Source: Flammeovirgaceae bacterium UBA976
GTDB lineage: Bacteria > Bacteroidota > Bacteroidia > Cytophagales > Cyclobacteriaceae
Length of the DNA stretch: 5,961 nt
Reading direction: 5' to 3'
NCBI GenBank assembly: GCA_002292365.1
Contig: DBBU01000008.1
Location: 54,712 to 60,672, forward strand
Position 1 is the stretch's first letter; the number at the start of each line of letters is the position of its first letter. A program made the position numbers and the translations under genes. A model generated the notes under the pieces. The model searched no databases. It saw only the letters and a program-made list of their open reading frames with translations, and was not told the DNA's origin. Below are positions 1 to 4,193 of the stretch, piece by piece.

Positions 1-702
1 TCTGTGATGGAAGAAGAAATAGTTGAAAAGGTTGCGGTAATGGAAGAGGAAGTAGTAGAGGAAGAGGCAAGCTTTCATCAGGTGATCAAACAACAATTTA
101 TTGATGGAGGTCCAGAATTCATGGGTATCGTGCTGATATGTTTGATTTTAGGTTTGGCCATATCCATTGAGCGCATCATTCACTTAAATTTAGCTACTAC
201 AAACGTATCGAAGCTGCTTAATAAAGTAGACCAAGCATTGAATTCAGGTGGAATAGAAGCGGCCAAAGAAGTCTGTAGGAATACTAATGGACCCGTAGCT
301 TCCATTTTTGTTCAAGGCTTAATGAGAATGTCCGAAGGAGTTGATATGGTTGAAAAATCAATCATAGCTTATGGGTCGGTTGAAATGGGAAAACTTGAAA
401 AAGGAATGGTTTGGATTTCGTTATTTATTTCTTTGGCGCCTATGCTAGGATTTATGGGAACAGTGATAGGAATGATTGATGCTTTTGATGCTATTGCAGC
501 AGCAGGAGACGTTTCTCCGTCGTTAGTTGCGGGAGGTATTAAAGTAGCGTTATTGACGACCGTTGGAGGGTTGATAGTGGCTGTGATTCTACAGCTATTT
601 TATAATTATTTAGTTTCAAAGGTTGATTCTTTGGTCAACAGTATGGAAGATGCTTCGATTACTTTAGTCGATATGTTGGTAAGACATAATGAAAATAAGT
701 AA
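1..702 (+). CDS. exbB: ExbB/TolQ/MotA-family proton channel subunit (5' partial)
   Basis: Inner-membrane subunit of an ExbB-ExbD motor. ExbB pentamers surround ExbD helices and couple proton flow to work on a partner such as TonB. The reading frame is open to the left edge. Residues here are counted from the GTG at position 4. An acidic Glu-rich stretch (1-22) leads to TM1 (about 38-56, ending in SIERII), a cytoplasmic region, TM2 (about 134-157) with the family signature APMLGFMGTVIGM, and TM3 (about 180-204) with ALLTTVGGL. Thr153 and Thr186 align with the pore threonines Thr148 and Thr181 of E. coli ExbB. Bacteroidota homologues I know carry an extra N-terminal hydrophobic segment before the acidic linker, so the true start is probably upstream of the window and GTG 4 or ATG 7 are unlikely starts. 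It is first of four co-directional genes visible here. Family assignment is firm; ExbB rather than TolQ rests on the downstream ExbD pair. Confidence 0.93.
   Translation, partial: SVMEEEIVEKVAVMEEEVVEEEASFHQVIKQQFIDGGPEFMGIVLICLILGLAISIERIIHLNLATTNVSKLLNKVDQALNSGGIEAAKEVCRNTNGPVASIFVQGLMRMSEGVDMVEKSIIAYGSVEMGKLEKGMVWISLFISLAPMLGFMGTVIGMIDAFDAIAAAGDVSPSLVAGGIKVALLTTVGGLIVAVILQLFYNYLVSKVDSLVNSMEDASITLVDMLVRHNENK
7..72 (+). repeat. Imperfect 33-bp tandem repeat encoding an acidic linker
   Basis: Two copies of a 33-base unit begin at 7 and 40 and encode MEEEIVEKVAV and MEEEVVEEEAS. The first seven codons match at 17 of 21 bases, after which similarity fades. The repeat lies in the Glu-rich linker before TM1 of the ExbB-like protein. 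It may be a small tandem duplication or simply Glu-rich composition. Confidence 0.4.
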
Positions 703-721
703 ACCGAAAAACTAAAAATAT

Positions 722-1027
722 ATGGATTTTATAGATATTGGACTCATAGGTAGCTACGTCTTAATAGGACTTTGTACCTTGGCCGCCGTTCTCATACCGC
801 TTTACCAGTCATTTGGAGATCCCAAATCATTATTGAAGTCAGGGATCGGAGTTGGTATCCTGATGATATTATTTCTTTTTGGCTATTTCTTAGCTGATGG
901 AAGTTCTATTGGTGTGGATGAAACTACTTCTAAATTTGTGGGTGCGGGTATCATTACTACCTATGCCTTCTTTTTTCTTGCTATTGCTGGGATCATTTAT
1001 ACAGAAGTATCTAAAATTTTTAACTAA
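722..1027 (+). CDS. Small three-helix membrane protein of the exb operon, function unknown
   Basis: A 101-residue, very hydrophobic protein with no domain I can name. Three membrane segments are visible: about 6-28, 39-58 and 72-95. They are joined by a short conserved-looking loop (FGDPKSLLKS, 31-40) and a second, more polar loop (ADGSSIGVDETTSKF, 58-72). It ends in a short polar tail (TEVSKIFN). It begins 19 bases after the exbB-like stop and ends 1 base before the first exbD-like start, so it is almost certainly co-transcribed and probably translationally linked. From memory, Bacteroidota ExbB-ExbD operons often carry a similar small protein in this slot; I infer an accessory or assembly role in the motor, without direct evidence. 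The ATG at 722 is the natural start given its position just after exbB and the immediate entry into TM1. No Shine-Dalgarno sequence is visible, which is normal for this phylum. Confidence 0.85.
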   Translation: MDFIDIGLIGSYVLIGLCTLAAVLIPLYQSFGDPKSLLKSGIGVGILMILFLFGYFLADGSSIGVDETTSKFVGAGIITTYAFFFLAIAGIIYTEVSKIFN

Positions 1028-1028
1028 T

Positions 1029-1664
1029 ATGCCGAGAGGAAAGAAAAAACTTCCAGAGGTTAGCTCGGGTTCGATGGCAGACATTGCTTTTTTGCTCTTG
1101 ATCTTCTTTTTGGTGACGACAACGATTGCCAATGATAAAGGGATTCTATTGAGGTTACCACCTCCCCCAGATCCTTTACAGGAGCAATTAGACATAAAAA
1201 TACCGGACCGGAATATTTTTACCATTTTAGCGAATTCAAAGGATCAATTGCTTGTTGAAGGAGAACCTTTTGAAGGGAGTATGGACGATTTAAAAAATGA
1301 CGTGAAGAAGTTCATTTTGAATTTCGGAAAACCTACGCCTGATGGAATTAAAATTTACAACAGTTTACCTGCAGAGATGAAAGCTTTTGTCAATGCTAAC
1401 GGTAGGAATCCGGAGTCTTCGGATGATCCTACAAGTCTTAAGTCTATTGTTTCTTTTAAATCGGCTAGAGGTACCAGTTATGATCTCTATGTGGGTATTT
1501 TAGATGCGATGAATGCTGCTTATAATGAAGTGTATGCCTCTCGCGTTGGAATCACAACTGAAGAGTGGTTGAGCCTTGATAGGAGTAATAGTATACAGAA
1601 AGAGATGTACAGCCGTGGACGTAGTGGTATTCCAAGAGCTATATCTATCGCTGAACCAGATTAA
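1029..1664 (+). CDS. exbD: ExbD/TolR-family biopolymer transport protein, first copy
   Basis: A single-pass inner-membrane partner of the ExbB channel; 211 residues. A basic cytoplasmic N-terminus (MPRGKKKLPE) precedes one TM helix at about 18-34. That helix carries Asp18 in SMADIAFLLLIFFLVTTT, the position of the protonated Asp25 of E. coli ExbD. A four-proline run follows (44-47), then a periplasmic ExbD-like domain containing GTSYDLYVGILDAMNAAYNE (148-167) and a tail ending AISIAEPD. It is longer than E. coli ExbD (141 residues) because of inserted sequence around 95-140 and the C-terminal tail; as I recall, Bacteroidota homologues share this tail. The frame is open upstream to 897, but the start at 1029 is chosen because it gives the canonical basic N-terminus just before the TM helix and lies 1 base after the previous stop; the upstream part only shadows that gene. 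The call is ExbD rather than TolR by operon type, not by a decisive motif. Confidence 0.93.
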   Translation: MPRGKKKLPEVSSGSMADIAFLLLIFFLVTTTIANDKGILLRLPPPPDPLQEQLDIKIPDRNIFTILANSKDQLLVEGEPFEGSMDDLKNDVKKFILNFGKPTPDGIKIYNSLPAEMKAFVNANGRNPESSDDPTSLKSIVSFKSARGTSYDLYVGILDAMNAAYNEVYASRVGITTEEWLSLDRSNSIQKEMYSRGRSGIPRAISIAEPD

Positions 1665-1677
1665 AATGAAATAAGTT

Positions 1678-2142
1678 ATGCCAAAATTTAAGAAAAACTC
1701 AAATACATCCGAGGATATTCCAACAGCTGCGTTGCCTGATATTATTTTTATGTTGTTGTTCTTTTTTATGGTGACCACTGTTATGAGAGAGACAGATATT
1801 ATGGTAAAACAGAAAATTCCGCGTGCTACCCAGTTGACTAAAATAGAAAGAAAGTCGTTGGTGAGCTATATTTATGTTGGAGAACCCAAAAATGTCAGTA
1901 TTTACGGGTCAGAGCCAAAAATCCAAATTAATGATGTATTCATCACAGCGGAAGATATTATTGGTTTTGTGAACACTGAGAAAGATAAGCTTGACGAAGT
2001 TGAGCGAGATCAGATAACAATGTCTATGAAAGTAGACGTGGATGTCAAAATGGGAATTATATCAGATGTTCAGCAAGAATTAAGAAAGGCAAATGCTCTC
2101 AAAATACTTTACAGTACGATAAAAAGAGCGGCTGAGAAATAA
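1678..2142 (+). CDS. exbD: ExbD/TolR-family biopolymer transport protein, second copy
   Basis: The second ExbD-type subunit, 154 residues, close to the classical ExbD length. The N-terminus is basic (MPKFKKNSN). One TM helix at about 20-36 carries the key Asp21 in ALPDIIFMLLFFFMVTT, equivalent to E. coli ExbD Asp25. A periplasmic domain follows, including KIQINDVFIT (81-90), a strand TMSMKVDVDVKMG (114-126) and a closing helix VQQELRKANALKILYSTIKR (131-150), consistent with the ExbD fold. It starts 13 bases after the first exbD-like gene and clearly differs from it in sequence, so it is an old paralogue rather than a recent duplication. It is the last gene of the operon; convergent genes begin 54 bases later. 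In Bacteroidota two ExbD-type proteins often accompany one ExbB, so a mixed dimer inside the ExbB ring is plausible but inferred. Confidence 0.92.
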   Translation: MPKFKKNSNTSEDIPTAALPDIIFMLLFFFMVTTVMRETDIMVKQKIPRATQLTKIERKSLVSYIYVGEPKNVSIYGSEPKIQINDVFITAEDIIGFVNTEKDKLDEVERDQITMSMKVDVDVKMGIISDVQQELRKANALKILYSTIKRAAEK

Positions 2143-2196
2143 GTTTAAAATGCTTTCATAATAAAAGAGCGTAAAATCATATGTCCCTTTTTTTAC

Positions 2197-2703
2197 CTAA
2201 TTATGTGCTTTTGGTTCCAAAAAGGGAGCCCATTCGTTTTGCTTTTGATGGTTTAGATTCTTCAAAAACATAATAAAAGAAGGCTTTACTGGCTTTTTAT
2301 GGAGTATTAAATCGGACTCGCTGATGAGCTTATCACCTTTTTTTGCGTTACAAGAAAGACAGGCAGTTACAAGATTTGTCCAGATAGATTTACCACCCCT
2401 TGATCTTGGAATGAGATGGTCAAGTGTTAAATCTTGGGTTTGGCCGCAGTATTGACATTTATATTGATCTCTTTTAAAAATATTATGACGGTTCAAAATA
2501 ACACTCCTGTAAGGTAAGCTGACATAACTATTCAGTTTAATTACAGAGGGATAGGGAAAACTCTTACTGATACTTCTTAAGACCTGACTTTTTGATTCGC
2601 TGACGAGTTCGGCTTTTGCATTAAAAATTAAAAGAAAGGCACGGTTTACATGACAGAGGGCCAACGGAGAAAAGTCTTGATTTAACACCAGTACCCCCAT
2701 CAT
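2197..2703 (-). CDS. HNH-family endonuclease
   Basis: A small nuclease-fold protein of 168 residues from the ATG at 2703. Residues below are counted from that ATG. The N-terminal part (about 3-70: GVLVLNQDFSPLAL, then a stretch ending VSLPYRSV) is typical of a Bacteroidota HNH family. The HNH core follows: CQYC (Cys83, Cys86), DH (Asp95, His96), WTNLVTAC (Asn110, Cys115), and CNAKKGD (Cys118, Asn119). The four cysteines form the usual structural zinc site; His96 with Asn110 and Asn119 match the metal-binding and catalytic ββα motif, so it appears intact. The biological substrate is unknown. The ATG at 2703 overlaps the smpB stop in TGATG, implying translational coupling; ATG 2700 is also possible, and a TTG at 2706 is less likely. 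It is the last gene of the tsaD-smpB operon. No methylase or restriction partner is nearby, so a restriction-modification role is not supported here. Confidence 0.9.
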   Translation of the reverse strand: MMGVLVLNQDFSPLALCHVNRAFLLIFNAKAELVSESKSQVLRSISKSFPYPSVIKLNSYVSLPYRSVILNRHNIFKRDQYKCQYCGQTQDLTLDHLIPRSRGGKSIWTNLVTACLSCNAKKGDKLISESDLILHKKPVKPSFIMFLKNLNHQKQNEWAPFLEPKAHN

Positions 2704-3173
2704 CAAATAAGCTTAATTTGTTTCAACTCTCGGTCATGATCTTTTTTCTTCATACTTTCTCTTTTATCATGTAGCTTTTTTCCTTGCGCCAGGGCTATTT
2801 CCATTTTGGCTATTCCTCTTTTAATAACATATAATTTTGTGGGGATGATGGCTAATCCCTTTTCCTCTGATTTGGCTTTAAATCTTTTAATTTCTTTTTT
2901 ACTCAGTAATAACTTTCTCTCTCGGGTAGGTTCATGGTTATAAATCGAGCTTTCTTTATAGATGGCTATATTCATAGATCGCACAAAAAGTTCTCCACGA
3001 ATGATGATACAATGTGCTTCTTGCAGTGAAACTTCACCTTCCCTTATAGATTTTATTTCACTTCCTTGTAACACAATACCGACTTCTAATTTTTCAATGA
3101 GAATGTAGTTAAAGGATGCTTTCTTATTGCGAATAGAGATATTATCAGAAAATCGGGTTTTGTTATTTTTCAT
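2703..3173 (-). CDS. smpB: SsrA-binding protein SmpB
   Basis: This cytoplasmic RNA-binding protein escorts tmRNA (SsrA) to stalled ribosomes for trans-translation. It has 156 residues, normal for the family. The OB-fold core is complete: IRNKKASFNY (14-23), EKLEVGIVLQGSEIKSIR (27-44), the GELFVRSMNIAIY strand region (60-72), the signature YNHEPTRERKLLL (78-90), and GLAIIPTKLYV (106-116). A basic C-terminal tail starts at GKKLHDKRES (131-140) and carries the DKR motif (136-138), the part that enters the decoding centre and mRNA channel. The ATG at 3173 lies 1 base after the tsaD stop, and the gene overlaps the downstream HNH gene by 1 base, so it depends on the tsaD promoter or one inside tsaD. 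The first ~13 residues before the conserved core are more variable, but no better start is visible. The tmRNA gene itself is not in this window. Confidence 0.97.
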   Translation of the reverse strand: MKNNKTRFSDNISIRNKKASFNYILIEKLEVGIVLQGSEIKSIREGEVSLQEAHCIIIRGELFVRSMNIAIYKESSIYNHEPTRERKLLLSKKEIKRFKAKSEEKGLAIIPTKLYVIKRGIAKMEIALAQGKKLHDKRESMKKKDHDRELKQIKLI

Positions 3174-3174
3174 T

Positions 3175-4179
3175 TTAAAAATTCATTCTAGGTTGGGGGG
3201 TATCTGTCAAATGGCCAAAAGATTTATTTTGAAAGTACAGATGACCTGAGATGGCCACCATGGCTGCATTGTCAGTGCAATATTCGAACTCCGGTATATA
3301 GCTCATCCATTGATGCTTTTGACTCAGTTGCTTAAGCTGGATTCTTAACTCCTTATTCGCGGCAACCCCCCCTGCAATCGCAATTTGTCTTATACTGGTC
3401 TCCTCTGCTGCTAGTACTAATTTTTTCATGAGCATTGAAATAAGATGTTTTTGATAACTCGCGCAGATATCTCTTAAATTTTCCAGTATGAAATCAGAGT
3501 TATTTTTCAAATGGTATCTAAGAAAATATAATAACGAAGTTTTAATTCCACTAAAGGAAAAATTCAAACCTTTAATTTGAGATTCTGAAAATGAAAATTT
3601 TTGAGGATTACCAGATGCTGCATATTCATCTATTTTTGGGCCACCTGGATAGGGAAAGCCCAGTAATTTGGCACCTTTATCAAATGCTTCACCTACGGCA
3701 TCATCAATGGTACTTCCTAATACGACCATGTCAATCGCACTATTTACCTTCACGATTTGGGTATGACCACCACTAACAGTAAGGCAAATAAAGGGAAATA
3801 TCGGCATTGGTGTTTCAATAAAATGAGCCAAAATATGTGCCTTCATATGATTGACGTTGATAATAGGAATGTCTAAGGCAAAAGCCAGACTCTTTGCGTA
3901 AGAATAACCCACCATGAGTGCTCCTAATAAGCCAGGCCCTTGGGTCACAGCAATGGCACTTAAATCTGAAAATTTGACTTCTGCACCCCTCAGAGCTGAT
4001 TCGACCACCAAGATTATACTTTTTTGGTGTGCTCTAGAGGCTAATTCAGGCACTACACCTCCGTATTCTTCATGTATGGATTGCGTAGCGATGATATTAT
4101 TCATTACTTTGCCATCAATACAAATAGAAGCAGATGTTTCGTCACATGAAGATTCAATACCAAGTATGATGGTTTTCAT
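3175..4179 (-). CDS. tsaD: tRNA N6-adenosine threonylcarbamoyltransferase TsaD
   Basis: The catalytic subunit (formerly Gcp/YgjD) that transfers the threonylcarbamoyl group from threonylcarbamoyl-AMP to A37 of ANN-decoding tRNAs, giving t6A; it works with TsaB and TsaE in the cytoplasm. It has 334 residues, full length. ASKHA-fold motifs are intact: LGIESSCDETS (6-16), the metal-binding HMKAH (His111, His115), SGGHT (136-140), GSTIDDAVGEAFDKGAKLLG (155-174), YPGGP (177-181), FSFSGIKTS (207-215), AGGVAANKELR (269-279) and CTDNAAM (301-307) with metal-ligand Asp303. The ATG at 4179 has an AAGGA 7 bases upstream and places LGIESSCDETS at the expected distance from the N-terminus. It is first in an operon with smpB (1-base gap) and the HNH gene, and diverges from the TamB-like gene across 14 bases. 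Confidence 0.98.
   Translation of the reverse strand: MKTIILGIESSCDETSASICIDGKVMNNIIATQSIHEEYGGVVPELASRAHQKSIILVVESALRGAEVKFSDLSAIAVTQGPGLLGALMVGYSYAKSLAFALDIPIINVNHMKAHILAHFIETPMPIFPFICLTVSGGHTQIVKVNSAIDMVVLGSTIDDAVGEAFDKGAKLLGFPYPGGPKIDEYAASGNPQKFSFSESQIKGLNFSFSGIKTSLLYFLRYHLKNNSDFILENLRDICASYQKHLISMLMKKLVLAAEETSIRQIAIAGGVAANKELRIQLKQLSQKHQWMSYIPEFEYCTDNAAMVAISGHLYFQNKSFGHLTDTPQPRMNF
4081..4111 (+). promoter_or_regulatory. Weak candidate promoter for the TamB-like gene
   Basis: TTG at 4081-4083 is followed after 20 bases by TTACTTTG (4104-4111), one mismatch from the Bacteroidota TAnnTTTG box at the expected spacing. It would start transcription inside the tsaD coding region about 75 bases before the TamB-like gene. 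The match is imperfect and could be chance, but a promoter for this gene has to lie in this stretch or further back. Confidence 0.2.
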
Positions 4180-4186
4180 TTATATA

Positions 4187-4191
4187 TCCTT
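4187..4191 (-). promoter_or_regulatory. Shine-Dalgarno-like site of tsaD
   Basis: On the minus strand AAGGA lies 7 bases before the tsaD ATG (AAGGATATATAAATG). The spacing suits a ribosome-binding site. No other gene in the window has a comparable site, which fits the weak use of Shine-Dalgarno sequences in Bacteroidota. It supports 4179 as the tsaD start. Confidence 0.45.
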
Positions 4192-4193
4192 GA

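Noticed and set aside
897..1028. Upstream in-frame extension of the first ExbD (to position 897)
   Set aside because: It overlaps the 101-residue membrane protein in another frame and would put 44 odd hydrophobic residues before a canonical ExbD N-terminus; the ATG at 1029 fits the family and the 1-base gap.
890..1225. Minus-strand open frame of 111 codons
   Set aside because: It is antisense to the small membrane protein and exbD, has Lys/Ser-rich composition and no recognisable domain; a shadow.
1500..1778. Minus-strand open frame of 92 codons across the exbD-exbD junction
   Set aside because: It spans two well-supported genes on the other strand and resembles no family.
2119..2171. Near-identical short direct repeats (ATAAAAAGAGCG at 2119 and ATAAAAGAGCG at 2161)
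   Set aside because: Only 11-12 bases, AT-rich and one copy is coding; probably chance, with no flanking mobile element.
2143..2196. Possible bidirectional terminator between the convergent operons
   Set aside because: There is a T-run (2188-2194), but only weak AT pairings such as GTAAAA 2171-2176 with TTTTAC 2191-2196; no GC-containing stem precedes it. Termination probably occurs here but no hairpin can be defended.
2208..2224. Short inverted repeat CTTTTGG/CCAAAAAG
   Set aside because: It lies in the HNH coding region, would leave a two-base loop if fully paired, and has no T-tract after it on either strand.
3591..3776. Plus-strand open frame of 61 codons inside tsaD
   Set aside because: It is wholly antisense to strongly conserved tsaD motifs; its His-rich composition is a by-product.
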